A DNA stretch of 64,000 nucleotides, taken from contig CANTFL010001332.1 of NCBI GenBank assembly GCA_947650285.1, positions 620,001 through 684,000 of the forward strand. The letters run 5' to 3'. The stretch's first letter is position 1; each line of letters begins with the position of its first letter. The translations under genes were made by a program, and so were the position numbers. The notes under the pieces were generated by a model. That model worked only from the letters and a program-made list of their open reading frames with translations. It did not search any database and had not been told where the DNA came from. Below are positions 44,341 to 55,075 of the stretch, in pieces. Source of the stretch: Hyaloperonospora brassicae. Taxonomy: Eukaryota > Oomycota > Peronosporomycetes > Peronosporales > Peronosporaceae.

Positions 44341-45517
44341 ATGGCGTCTTCCCCTCCCTGGAACGGCAAGTCACCTTTGTGGCAACCTCTACCTACACTA
44401 TCGTCCTCAACAATGGACGACTTCGGACTCTCAAGCACAACGCTATGGATACTCAAGTCCCTGGAACCCTTAGCGACACAGGATAGCTCTCTTTTCAGGT
44501 ATCGTCCTCACTCGCGTCCCTTTGCGACAGACGAGTATCTTGGCAGAGATACGAAAGCAAAGTCGAGCGCTAACTTACAGCACTCTATTCGGCCCCGCGG
44601 TCGTCGCTTCACATCCCCCTTATCGTCACAATTTCGGTGGAGACAGTGAGATTTAGAAACGATCCCGAATCACAAACGAAATGGCACGACTACCCGATCA
44701 CTGTCAAAGCTAATACTCACTCGCCCGGCGTGATGGGCGGCCACAACGTACCCAGGATGTCTGGCGGCGGGACCGTCGAGCACTGGCTTTTCTCTTGATG
44801 TGTCGACAGTCTCCCGCCCGCCCGCCCGCCGGGGTGCACTGTCCATCTTTGCCGACCGTCACATTCCCCAACTATTGTGCGCCGATGTCTGCTCGACGCC
44901 ACAACGAGCCGCTGATGGGCATTAGCGCCAGTATGGCTCGAGGTGGTTGGTCTCGACCATCACAATCGTATGCGCAAGTAAGTGCGTGCTCGGCACACGT
45001 TCAAAGATCCTTCAGCCGGCTTTCGTGCATGGCCGATCCAAGTCGGTCTCCTCCGAGATCGAAGGTCATGTAAAGTCGAGGGCTGAAACACCTTCGTCGA
45101 CACAGCAGCTGAGCCTGTTCGAACAGCGTGTGCCGAACGCGCACTGACACGCACTGAATCGATTACGTCCAGGTCCCTCGTCGTGTCCCCGCTCGAAATC
45201 ACTGCGTGGCGCGCCCAGTCTTGCCTTCCATCTCGAGGGCAGTTGCGTTTCGCCGATTGGATTACGACAACCAAGGGGCCATTGATCGCCTCTAGTCCCG
45301 TTCGTTTACGCAAACGCGTGCTTTCACGTGCAGTCAACCTCAACATGATGAACAATCAGACTCTGTCTTCGAGCGCGTGGCTGTAAAGACGACGGCTCTT
45401 GGTGAGGGAGTGTCACCCGAGACAATTCGCGCACGTGTTGCTACGAAAGCGGCGAGGAACTGTCTCGTGCTGTTGCAGCGTTGCGGTCTCCGTGTCGTTG
45501 CTACTTGTTGCTGTTAA
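44341..45517 (+). CDS. Hypothetical multi-exon protein
   Basis: Several coding-like blocks lie in order on the plus strand, but I could not resolve all junctions. The first (from ATG 44341) reads MASSPPWNGKSPLWQPLPTL and DDFGLSSTTLWILKSLEPLA. A strong acceptor (branch-like GCTAACTTACAG ending about 44580) opens PLIVTISVETVRFRNDPESQ, TKWHDYPITVKANTHSPGVM up to 44790. A possible further block starts at ATG 44885 (MSARRHNEPLMGISASMARG). After that come SEIEGHVKSRAETPSSTQQL, VAFRRLDYDNQGAIDRL, which resembles an EF-hand loop, and HDEQSDSVFERVAVKTTALG to a stop at 45515. The blocks may form one gene or two. No family is recognised. Confidence 0.4.
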
Positions 45518-46287
45518 GCGACAAAGACGTGATCGAATCAATCAGAAAAGGGCATAGAGAGGGAGAGATTCCTGCGTGTGCTGCTTTCGCCGAATGGGAT
45601 GGTCTCCAACAAAGACACACATCACGATTGTAATCGTGTTTGCTTTCCGCTAGTCACACCACCTGACAAGACCAACTTGGTGCACAGAACGCAATGGCAT
45701 CGAAGCCAGTATTGGTGGCAGTGCGTATCCTCTCTCGAATACGGCACACAAAAGCATGCAAGCAATGGCACAGACGGCTTCGATCGGCGAATCTTCAATG
45801 GATGCATGCGTGTCGAATAGAAGAGCGAAGCGATTGACGTAATACATCTACACGCGGGTGAGGCTATCTGAAATCCTGTCGTCGTGGCCTCGAAACGTTA
45901 ATCCTCGATGAGTGAAGGGGCAACTCCTGAAGCACGTGAGGGCCTAACTGGACCGCCATCGTCAGCCGTAAAGGAGGCGGAAGGAAGCTGACGTGATTAG
46001 CTCGGGCTTCATGGACGCTAAATCAGTACTAACTGTGGCACCATCTCGATGGAGACCGCTCCTTTCGCAACGCTCCGAGTCGCTGGTGGGGAGAAACACA
46101 AGGAATGCAAAATTTAGGTACTACAGACCTGCACTGACTATGCACCGAATTGGGTTCTTCCAAAATATATATATATTGACCAATCACTGCACGGCCGCCT
46201 TCCAGTCGACGGTGACCAGTGAAGAGCTCAATTACGCCATCGCGTTGTTGCAGCTGTCTGTCGTTACTGCCTCTGTGATCCTGTGCC
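45518..46287. other. Intergenic, promoter side of Sof1/DCAF13
   Basis: No gene is supported. Confidence 0.5.
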
Positions 46288-48480
46288 ATGCGGGTCCAGA
46301 CCATCTCCCGGGTCGAGAAAGACTTCACGCAGGAGGTCCAGTCCGACAAGCTCAAGGTGTTCCGCAATTACGACCCCGCGCTTCATCCGTTCGAGCGTCC
46401 GCGCGAGTACACTCGTGCGCTGAATGCCGTGAAACAAGAGCGCATGTTTGCCAAGCCCTTTGTTGGAGCGCTGGATGGCCATTGCGATGGTGTCACGGCC
46501 TTAGCGACGACTCCGTCGAGTCTCGTAGCGCTCGTGAGTGGCGCTGCAGACGGCGAAGTGCGCGTGTGGGACCTGCCTCGACGGAAATGCGTGTGGAACG
46601 TGTACGGCCATCGCGGCTTTGTGCGTGGTCTGGCCGTAGCACCGGACGGGCACACATTTTACTCGTGCAGTGAGGACAAGACCGTCAAGCAATGGGCGCT
46701 GCGTGTAAAGAGCGAGGACGAGGACGTCCCGACGGCATTGGCCACGTTCACTTCCAAGGAACCCTTCCTGTAGGTGCACTGCATGCACTCACAGAGGACC
46801 ATAGATGGACGTGTCTTGACGCTTTTCTTTTTTTTGCGTATGGTGTGATAGCGGCATTGACCATCACTGGTCGCAGAAGCTATTTGCCACGTGCGGCTCC
46901 AAGGTGCAAGTGTGGGACCCGTCGCGTTCAACGCCCACGCACGAGTTCGCGTGGGGCGCCGACTCGATCAATTCCGTCCACTTTAACCCCGCAGAAGCGT
47001 CACTCCTAGCGTCGACAGGATCGGACCGCAATGTCACATTGTACGACATTCGCGTGGCGTCGTCCATGCGCAAAGTCGTCATGGAGATGCGCTCGAACGC
47101 GCTCGCGTGGAACCCCATGGAGCCCATGAACTTCACAGTCGTAAGTACCGATCGTATTGCAGCGCAGTGACGACCACTGTGCTTGCTACTTTGTTGTCAC
47201 CAGGCTCGTCTACAAGCACGACCTCACGAAGCAGTGTCGTTTGCACCACTTGATGATTGTTTACAGGCCAACGAGAATCACAACCTGTACACGTTCGACA
47301 TGCGCAAGATGGACCGTGCTATGATGGTGCACAAGGATCATGTCTCGGCAGTGTGCGTCTTTTTGCACTATCAAGTTGATTACGCACCACCGTGTCGATC
47401 GTAGTCTAACGTGACGGGGTGTGCGTGATTACGCTTGTGCTCGTTCTTTTGCATAGAATGGACGTGGCGTACTCTCCGACGGGTCGAGAATTCGTGGCAG
47501 GATCGTACGATCGGACGATTCGTATCTTCAACGTGCGCGCGACGAAAAGCCGTGAAGTGTACCATACCCAGCGAATGCAGCGGTGCGTGTGCAAGCAAGC
47601 AGCCTTTCTGACTGGCAGTGAGTCGTTGCGGGCACGCGTTTCCACCCCTGTCAAAACGGGCATTGCATGCGGCCGTTTCGCTGCTGTAAACATAACGTGG
47701 ACGTTAGCGTCCATGGGTCGACGTGGAACCGCTAGCTGCAACCGCTGCCAAAAGACTGGTTTCTTTGTACATGATGATGTGCTGTGCTATCCATGAGTTG
47801 CTCACTGAACTGCTCGTGTGCTTTTGACGTTTGTGGCTTCCCTACAGCATCTTCTCGGTCAAGTTCAGCGCGGACGCGAACTTTGTGCTGTCTGGAAGTG
47901 ACGACACGAACATTCGCATCTGGAAGGCCGAAGCAGCGAAGAAACTCTCCAAGGTACGTCTGTCCACCTCGTCGCAACTTATCGATGCGCTGTGGACGCT
48001 TCGTGTCGGCCGTTTCGTGCCATGTCCTTCGGTTTTAGGTTCTGATACCTTTCCTACCTTTGTGCACCAACGTCATCGTCTCGTGAACCAGGTCGGGCCA
48101 CGCGAGCGCCGCAAGATGGAGTACAACGAGTCCCTGAAAGAACGCTACGAGCATCTTCGGGAGATCAGCCGTATTGCCAAGTACGTTGCATCTTGCCGCA
48201 GTACCTGCTGCTCTTACTGCTGCTGCCGCTGCTGCTATGGACGAAGAAAAAGGGGTTTCGCCGTACGGAGTCTAAAACTTGTGTTGTTGCACGGTGTGTT
48301 GCGTGACCAATCGACAGACATCGACACGTCCCCAAGGCCATCAAGAAAGCTGCACACGCCAAACGTGAGGCCAGTGCGCGTGACCAGAAGAAGATGGCGA
48401 ACCGCCGCGCGCATGCGAAAGAAGGTGCCGTGCCCCATACGAACATTCGAGAAAAGGTCGTTGTCAAGGAACTGGAGTAG
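46288..48480 (+). CDS. DCAF13: Sof1/DCAF13 WD40 protein, ribosome biogenesis factor, seven exons
   Basis: The protein belongs to the small-subunit processome in the nucleolus (yeast Sof1); the human homologue also acts as a CUL4-DDB1 substrate receptor. Exons 46288-46769, 46852-47140, 47267-47352, 47457-47582, 47848-47953, 48092-48180 and 48318-48480 give 446 aa, against 445 in human. Family hallmarks are RNYDPALHPFERPREYTRAL near the N-terminus, seven WD40 blades (for example SGAADGEVRVWDLPRRKCVW, GSDDTNIRIWKAEAAKKLSK) and the C-terminal Sof1 domain (GPRERRKMEYNESLKERYEH, RIAKHRHVPKAIKKA). Intron phases are consistent throughout. The 265-nt intron after exon 4 is unusually long for this genome. 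The final residues are basic, as usual for a nucleolar protein. Confidence 0.95.
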
Positions 48481-50467
48481 CAATGGACTCGGGCGAGTAC
48501 AGTACAGCATGGTATGGTGCAGCTGACAGCCGGTGGTTTCGTCGAGTCGGGGCGCCATACTCTGCTGTTGGTGGGTAATGGAACCACTTGTGGTGGCCGT
48601 GGTGCGAGACCGGTAGTGTCAGGCGCGACGGCGCGCTGGTGGTGTTCGCTTACCTGCTACGTTCCGGCTCTTGGCGTGTTGCTAATGTCCGAAAGAATGT
48701 TCGTAGCAGCTGTCGCGGCGTCTGGAGGCTCGACGCGGCGGGTCATTTCTCGTGTCGACGAGCGAGCAGCGCGCGACTATCGAGGAATAACACCGAATGG
48801 CGCGCCGGGCGTGGAGCCGCGCGCCGTCCGTAATTGTAGATGACGTGCGCGTCATCAGTCTGTCCTCTTTTTTCTCGACGCAAGTACCTTTTTCCGCGTA
48901 GTCGGTCAGTCTGTCAGTCAGTCGGTCGGTCGGTCTACTACTGACGTGCGTGCGTGCGTGCGCCATGTCGTAGTGCACTACTGGTAGTGTCTACGAAAAG
49001 CACGTAGTGTCGCCCGTCTTCTAGGTCCCCAGCTGCCGCCGCGTGCCCATCGTGGCAAACGTTCTCTTGAAAAGCCCGCGTGAAACGGGACACATCAAGT
49101 CGATGATTTGCAACGAACGAGCTGCCCGCGTCTGAGTTTCGCGGCTCTTGCTCCAGCCGCAAGACGTGACGCCGCCTGGCAGGTAAAAGATGAGACGGAC
49201 GGGAACCGTCGACTTCGGTTTTGGAAGGACAGGAGGAGGCTGCGGGCACGCACGAGGAGAGCGGAGCGGGGATCCGAGCCGAGCACGAGACCAATCCGTT
49301 GATTCAAGAGTCGACGCACTCGCCGCCCGCCCGCCCGCCCCTGCGCTCGCTTTCGGTCCTGTGCTTCCTCTTTTTTTTACCACGGCCGATCCGATCCGGA
49401 CCGATCGATCGTCGCCACTACCGACCAGAGCGACGCTGTCGCGAGCGCACCCCACTTCGCCCCGCGCTTCAACTTGGAAGTGAGTTGCCACGACTTTCGT
49501 CAGTCATTGAGGTTGCGGCTGCCAAACGAAGGGACTCGAGAGTGCACCACGTTGAGCTTTCTTTCACAGCGGGTGAGTGACGCAACACGTTGCACGGTGC
49601 GCTCGCCAGTCGACGCCTCAAGCAGGCGAGACAAAAAAAAGAACACGCGCGCATACACACTGACGCACTCTCTCTCACTCGTGCCGACGTCTCCATTCAG
49701 TAGTACCGTAGCAGTAGTCGTCCCCACTGCCGCTTGGGCCGACCGCGCGTCGAATTTTCGTGCGTCAGCAGCTGCACAAAAACGCAGAGCACGCGCGCCG
49801 CGTCGGCAAAGAAGCGCCGTCACTGCAGTGTGCCCATGTGTGCGTGTGTGTGTACCTCTACTGCGCCTCCGACTACTCCACGTACGTGGGCTGCCGCGAC
49901 GTGGTGTACTGTACGTACGTACGTACGTACATGCGTCCGTCGCAGCGTCTCTGCGCGCGCAAGGGCATAAAAACGTCCAGTCTGGCGGCTGAACAGCAGA
50001 CGGGCCAGGTGCAGCCGACGGACCATCACTCCTGCTCGCCTCTCCCTCCTCGTCGCAAGCCGCGCGCGACTCTCGTGACGGTCTCACAACTAAACGTACC
50101 GCCGACCGCACAGGTGATTTCTCGTTTTCCGACTATTGTCAGCGAGACGCAACTGCGTGCGCGTGTGTTGTGTGTGTGTGTGTGCGCACCTAAAGATAGA
50201 CCCATACATTCAGCAAGATCTATCGATACGTACCCCACCACCACACGAGTCCTCCCCCCCACATCCCCCACACCCCCACAGCCCCTACAGCCCCCCACAT
50301 CCCCCACAGCCCCTACACCCCCACCCCCACGGCGTGCGTACGTGCCTCGTAGGTAAACAAACAAACACACAAACAGACAGACGGGCAGACAGACGGGCAG
50401 ACAGACAGACAGACAGACAGACAGACGCCACATATACCCACTCGCAGCGCATCGCTCTAGTGTCCCC
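48481..50467. other. GC-rich intergenic region with many microsatellites
   Basis: No convincing gene. The tract holds (GTCA/GTCG)n near 48900, (GTGC)n near 48950, (CCCG)n near 49325, (GTAC)n at 49914-49930, (GT)n near 50165-50185, C/A-rich CCCCACAn at 50240-50330 and (CAGA)n at 50385-50425. Long ORFs on both strands are products of these low-complexity runs. The last part is likely 5' UTR or promoter of the ankyrin-FYVE gene. Confidence 0.7.
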
Positions 50468-52471
50468 ATGAAGGCCAAAGCCTCGAGCGACGTCAAGTCC
50501 GTGCTGGAGCTCGCCGAGTCGAGCGAGTGGAGCGCGCTCGACCGCCTCGTGACCGCCGCGCCCGAGCACGCAGACGACATGGACGACTTTGGCATGATGC
50601 CGCTGCACTGGGCGTGCACGGACACGCACGTGCCGCTGCGCGTGGTCAAGAAGCTCGTGGACGTGGCGCCCGCAGCGCTCAGCCACAAGAACAAGGGCGG
50701 GCTCTTGCCGCTGCACATTGCCGTCAAAGCTGCCACGCGGCTCGAAGTGCTGCGGGCACTGGTACAGGCTGCGCCCGACGTGGCCGCGTGTCTGTTCGAA
50801 GAGACGCCCACGGGCGAGACGCCGGCCGAACTGGCTCGAACGTACCAGCTCACGGACGACAAGGTGCAGTTTTTCATCGACATGGAGGCGCACCTGCGCG
50901 CCGAAGGCAAAGCGCCGGACCGCCCAAGCGCTCGGTTTCAGGCGTTTTTGAACCAGCCGGGCGGGTTGTTCCAGCTGCCGTCGTCGTCCGCAGACGAGAC
51001 AGCGAGTGTCAGTAGCTTTCGCAGCCTTCCCGCTGGGCTCCGGAACAGCAACACGAGCAGTAGGGAAGGGGGTGGCGGACTCGACGATGATTGGACGCAT
51101 AGCAACTCTACTGCTGCAGCTGCTGCTGGTCGCGGCGCGGCTTCCCGCCTGCCCGATGGACTTGCAGGGATCCCGTTGCCGCCGCGGTGGCGACTGGACA
51201 AGCGGTGCAACATTTGTCAGCTCAAGTTCAGTTACTTCAAGACGCGTCACCACTGCCGCTCGTGTGGCGAGTCCGTGTGCAGCACGCACTCGAACAAGCG
51301 CCTGCCGCTGCATCACTTGGGCCTCAAGGCACCCCAGCGCGTGTGTATTCTGTGCTACGACGATTTGCGGGAGAATGGCGCGCCTTCGGCCGTCGTGAAC
51401 ATGTACGGCCATGGACGGCATAATGGCTTGCCATCGATGGAGTCCAACATGATGGAACAGGAGTTTGGACCCCTGCTGGACCACCAGAAAGCTTCGAGAC
51501 GACCGCCTTTGCGGTCGGTCAATAGTACGGTGTCGCTGACGAATACGTCGTCCAGTAGCCGCGACTCGGCGTTTCGGAGCCCGTCCGATGGCGAGTGCTA
51601 CCCTCGCACTTCCAACAGCACGTTTGCGACTCAGCACGTGACGTATCCGGACGACAGAAGCTCGACGGGCACGAGCAACAATGACCATGACCCGACCTTG
51701 ACGACTGCTTTGCCGTTCGAAGACGATGCGTCGCAGGGTCGAGTGCGTGCTTGGACGGACGTGGACTCGAATGAGAAGTATCAAGATATGCAGGAACAAG
51801 TGCGCGAGCTAGAGTCCCACGTGCAGGAGCTGACGCTGGCAAAATCTCGCATGGAAAAGAAGCTCGAAAATGCAACTCGCATGGCTGCTGAAGCGAAGAA
51901 GGAGCGTGGCGTAGTGGAGGGAAGCATGGCCGAGCTTCGCGACAATCGGACTTACGACATCAATCGCATCTCGTGTGGCGAAGATGAAGGAGTGGACGAG
52001 GATCACGACCACGACACGGAGCACCAGGACGATTGTGATAGCGTTCAAGACGTCGATTGTCGGGTTTTGGCTCAGGACGAAAGGAAGATCGAGCTGATTG
52101 AGGACAAGGCAGTGGATGTTGCCGAGACATGCAATTATCTGGGAAAAGTGTACCTCGATCGCGGCGACTTCACCAGTGCTGTCGCCGAGTTTCGCAAGTC
52201 CGTTGCGAGTAACCGTAAAAACGTGGATGTGTGGATCAACCTGGCGCGTGCGCTCCATGGCGCTGGCGAGTTTTACGATGCGGAGATTGCTGTCCGGCGC
52301 GCACTGGCGCTTGCTCCTAAGAACTACGCACCGCTATCGATGCTCGGCAGGATCTTGCACTCGAAGGGCGACCACGACAGCGCCGTGCACGTGTTCCGCG
52401 AGGCGTTGGGTTTGATGAATCACGAAGAGGATTCGGACGACGACGTTGGTTCGATGACTGTTGGGTGGTAA
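50468..52471 (+). CDS. Ankyrin-FYVE-coiled-coil-TPR protein
   Basis: A single exon encodes 667 aa with an unusual domain string. Residues about 30-130 are ankyrin-like repeats (DDFGMMPLHWACTDTHVPLR, NKGGLLPLHIAVKAATRLEV, ETPTGETPAELARTY). A FYVE zinc finger follows at about 235-300: CNICQLKFSYFKTRHHCRSC with the core RHHCRSCG and two further cysteine pairs (CSTHS, RVCILCYDD). FYVE domains bind PI3P on endosomes. Residues about 435-480 form a coiled coil (QEQVRELESHVQELTLAKSR). The C-terminus has three TPR motifs (CNYLGKVYLDRGDFTSAVAE, VWINLARALHGAGEFYDAEI, LSMLGRILHSKGDHDSAVHV). The middle is S/T-rich and probably disordered. The start was chosen at the first in-frame ATG. An endosomal scaffold role is inferred. 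Confidence 0.88.
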   Translation: MKAKASSDVKSVLELAESSEWSALDRLVTAAPEHADDMDDFGMMPLHWACTDTHVPLRVVKKLVDVAPAALSHKNKGGLLPLHIAVKAATRLEVLRALVQAAPDVAACLFEETPTGETPAELARTYQLTDDKVQFFIDMEAHLRAEGKAPDRPSARFQAFLNQPGGLFQLPSSSADETASVSSFRSLPAGLRNSNTSSREGGGGLDDDWTHSNSTAAAAAGRGAASRLPDGLAGIPLPPRWRLDKRCNICQLKFSYFKTRHHCRSCGESVCSTHSNKRLPLHHLGLKAPQRVCILCYDDLRENGAPSAVVNMYGHGRHNGLPSMESNMMEQEFGPLLDHQKASRRPPLRSVNSTVSLTNTSSSSRDSAFRSPSDGECYPRTSNSTFATQHVTYPDDRSSTGTSNNDHDPTLTTALPFEDDASQGRVRAWTDVDSNEKYQDMQEQVRELESHVQELTLAKSRMEKKLENATRMAAEAKKERGVVEGSMAELRDNRTYDINRISCGEDEGVDEDHDHDTEHQDDCDSVQDVDCRVLAQDERKIELIEDKAVDVAETCNYLGKVYLDRGDFTSAVAEFRKSVASNRKNVDVWINLARALHGAGEFYDAEIAVRRALALAPKNYAPLSMLGRILHSKGDHDSAVHVFREALGLMNHEEDSDDDVGSMTVGW

Positions 52472-52890
52472 GCAACTCGGCTGAGGTAGTAGCTTCTCCC
52501 GTCTTTGTGAGTCTCGTTGGCAAGTATGTCAAGTACCCGCGACCAGCGTAGCGCTGCGTTCCGCACACACGCGTTTTGTTATTTAGTAAGAGAGGGAGTA
52601 GTCAGTCGTTGATAGCTGAGGCCGTCCAGCTTCCATTGTTCATCGCCGGAGGTTGAGGCGTGCGATGAAGGACACAAAAACGTACAATAGGAACAAGTCG
52701 ATAAATATACCGATACCAGCTATGGGTATCGTGTTCGTATCCAGACCGATACTGAGCAGCAGCAAAGTTGGCGTTCCCGTCAGCATCACGTTCGTATGCC
52801 TTTGACGAAGTGACGGAGAATAGGAATCAGCAGTCATGTTCAATAAGTTCGTAGCTGTAAGCCACATTGTCGACCACGTCATCACTCTTG
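52472..52890. other. 3' flank of the ankyrin-FYVE gene
   Basis: A minus-strand ORF (52975-52640) has a hydrophobic stretch (TLLLLSIGLDTNTIPIAGIG) but runs through the 52891-52953 hairpin. I do not regard it as a supported gene. Confidence 0.4.
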
Positions 52891-52953
52891 CACGTGTACA
52901 AAACACAGCATGAGCAGGTTGCTGAGCTGCTCGTGCTGTGTTTTGTACACGTG
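52891..52953 (+). repeat. Long near-perfect hairpin: 27-bp arms, 9-nt loop
   Basis: The left arm 52891-52917 begins CACGTGTACAAAACACAGCA. The right arm 52927-52953 is its reverse complement with 26 of 27 positions matching. It lies about 420 bp past the ankyrin-FYVE stop, outside clear coding sequence. It could be a foldback repeat, a structured RNA precursor or a transcription terminator between neighbouring genes. No target duplication was seen. Confidence 0.9.
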
Positions 52954-53195
52954 CTCGTCGAGTTTTCTGCGGCAATCTAGGAAAGTTTCATGTGAAGGGA
53001 CCCTTCGAGAGTTGTCGCTGAACACGACTGTGTCGCCATGATAAGGTCCAAGCAAAGCTGCTCAACGTACTAGACGCAATACGTATCACAAGACCATGTC
53101 TTGATCGAGAACACCGGCACTTGCATCGTACTGTAGTAGACATCAACTGTCCTACTTGTGGTCTTCTTCGCTCGCTGCGGTAGGTGAGAGAAGCT

Positions 53196-53548
53196 TCAAC
53201 AGTTGCGTGTGCATGGATTTGTTGATTGCAGTTCCAACAAGTCAAGAATGTGCTCGGCGCCACGTGACAATGGCGCTGTTCTAGAGTCGATATCACCTAC
53301 GGACCGTTTCCAGCAAATCTTCATAAGGACTTCCACACAGCTGGGATCATTCTTTGCTCTGACGTCTGCTGGTAATACAAGGAGGGGGTCACGCAACTCA
53401 GCAGCCATCTGATACTTTCACAAGTTGAAGCTACATCTACGGACCACGGCACTGCAGACAAACTTGTTGTCGGTTCGTGCATATTCCTTCTTACTGGTGT
53501 CAGCGGTCGACGGATTCGCCGGTCGTCCTTTACGAAACTGTCAGTCAT
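53196..53548 (-). CDS. Small hypothetical protein, two exons
   Basis: Exon 53548-53495 (MTDSFVKDDRRIRRPLTP) has a GTAAGA donor. An 86-nt intron ends in TATCAG, and exon 53408-53196 continues in phase 0 (MAAELRDPLLVLPADVRAKN, DPSCVEVLMKICWKRSVGDI) to a stop. The product is 88 aa and mostly helical by composition. No family is recognised. It lies 36 bp downstream of the VHS-GAT gene on the same strand, so it could also be a 3' exon set of that transcript after its stop. Confidence 0.4.
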
Positions 53549-53583
53549 CGCAGCAACTACAATCAATCTACGAGGCAATCCGT

Positions 53584-54695
53584 CTACGAGGGCTCATTCC
53601 GAGACAGCTTGTCGTCGCAAGACATCGTCGACAACACACCCTCACCATCCATAACGGCGGACATCGAGTGTGCAGCAGGCATGGACCGTGGTGCTGTAGC
53701 TACTAGCCCCACCGCCTTGCCTTCTTCATCCAAGTTCAGCTGGTCGACTCCTTGCAATAGCTCCGACGCTTGGCTCGCACGTGGAGGCGAGTCAAACGTC
53801 ATCATGTCCTTCATCTCTGGCTTGCTGCACTCTTTCAGTGTCTTCATCAAGTTGTCGTTCACCTGTGTATCACAACGCCACCACAAACCGTCAGCCTGCC
53901 ATGCCGATCAATCCGACAAAAGGACAGTCTCGTTTTTTTTTCACGTACAGTGAGACACTGTTCGAGCGTGTGTTCGTCAATCTTGCCCATGACTCCACCT
54001 TCAATCAGCGTGTTCATCCTCTGCTGGCACTGACGGAGGAAATCCAGTGCATCTTCCATCTCCTCACCGTGACGTCCATCCGCATGCAAGTCCCTCAACA
54101 TCTTCATTTTCTCTTGTACCACACCTAAATCAGCTTGCAGTTTCTCCAGTTGCTGCTCTCTCGTGCGTCTCCCCGACGTCCCACCAGCAGCAGCGCTCTC
54201 GTCCCCTCCACCCGTAGCCCACGCCGATGTCGCAGACGAAGGCGGTGTAAAGATCGGCACGTCGTTTTCCACTGCGGGAAACGTCGTGTTTGCCTGCTTT
54301 AGCTGCTGATACACGTCCTGAAAACTCGACAGCTCGCTCTGACCTTGAAACGCGTCGGCCCACTGGCGAATCAACAGCAGCGCTTGGGTCTGCACGTCCG
54401 GTCCAAGACTTCCGTCGACGAGCGCGACAATGTCCTCGAGGAACCGCTTTGTACCCACTTGCGTATGCAGCGCGCGCGGTCCGTTCTTCACGAGCGTTTC
54501 GGTCAGAATGAGTGCCAAGAGCGCGACTTTTGGCTGACGGGTCTGCAGTCGCTGCTGCAAGAAACGCACCACATCTTCACAAACTTCGGGCGTCGCATTC
54601 ACACAGTCACAGAGCGCCATATTCAGCGCCCACTCGGGCTCGACAAGCGCCTCGTCCGTCGCGCGGGCCACGAGCAGCTCAACTTTCTCGGCCAT
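53584..54695 (-). CDS. VHS-GAT domain adaptor (TOM1/GGA-like)
   Basis: Such proteins sort ubiquitinated cargo at endosomes or the trans-Golgi. Exons 54695-53949 and 53862-53584 join in phase 0 over an 86-nt intron (GTACGT donor), giving 341 aa. Residues 1-135 form a VHS domain (LVEPEWALNMALCDCVNATP, LALILTETLVKNGPRALHTQ, ALLLIRQWADAFQGQSELSS). A linker with P/S/A/G residues follows. Residues about 185-275 form a GAT three-helix bundle (QQLEKLQADLGVVQEKMKML, DALDFLRQCQQRMNTLIEGG, NDNLMKTLKECS). The C-terminus has short acidic-hydrophobic segments (DQLNLDEE), which could bind clathrin, though no classical clathrin box is seen. It diverges from the 55076 gene across a 380-bp promoter with a minisatellite. 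Confidence 0.85.
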
Positions 54696-54835
54696 GATAC
54701 AATCGCGTCAAGTGATAATGTGCACATGTGAGCGTGTATTGTGTGGTACACACACAATCACAACCTTCGCAGTCGCTGATCCGAGTGGACCTGAATGTAC
54801 GTGTCCCACCTCACACATGTCGTCGTCGTTGGTTC

Positions 54836-55037
54836 GTGTGGTCGACACCATCGTTCCATGTGGTCGACACCATTGGTTTATGTGGTCGACACCATTGATT
54901 CATGTGGTCGACGTCATCGTTTTATGTGGTCGACACCATTGATTCATGTGGTCGACGTCATCGTTTTATGTGGTCGACACCATTGGTTCATGTGGTCGAC
55001 ACCATCGGTTCATGTGGTCGACACCATTGTGTCAACA
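54836..55037 (+). repeat. 22-bp minisatellite, nine copies, in a divergent promoter
   Basis: GTCGAC recurs at 54841, 54863, 54885, 54907, 54929, 54951, 54973, 54995 and 55017, exactly 22 bp apart. The unit is about TGGTCGACACCATTGRTTYA with few variants. It fills the space between the divergent VHS-GAT and 55076 genes and ends about 40 bp before the latter's ATG. Because 22 is not a multiple of three, it is unlikely to be coding despite an open frame through it. Confidence 0.95.
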
Positions 55038-55075
55038 GTCGGTGCGAGACGACGGCTCGATCCCTTCGCGACGAG

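Noticed and set aside
44341..44649. 102-codon ORF read straight through as one exon
   Set aside because: Its second half becomes arginine-rich where a branch-like CTAAC and acceptor open a better frame, so I treat only its first half as an exon.
45650..45847. Short hydrophobic minus ORFs near 45.7 kb
   Set aside because: Too short, no motif and no intron structure linking them.
49500..50111. 203-codon minus-strand and other long ORFs in the GC-rich intergenic tract
   Set aside because: They arise from low-complexity and microsatellite sequence open in several frames, with R/T/H-rich nonsense composition.
50285..51799. 504-codon minus-strand ORF
   Set aside because: It is antisense to the ankyrin-FYVE gene and to microsatellites; the plus strand has clear domains and this frame has none.
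54902..55075. N-terminal extension of the membrane-protein ORF through the minisatellite
   Set aside because: The 22-bp period is not a multiple of three, and a good ATG (55076) with a hydrophobic N-terminus follows the repeat.
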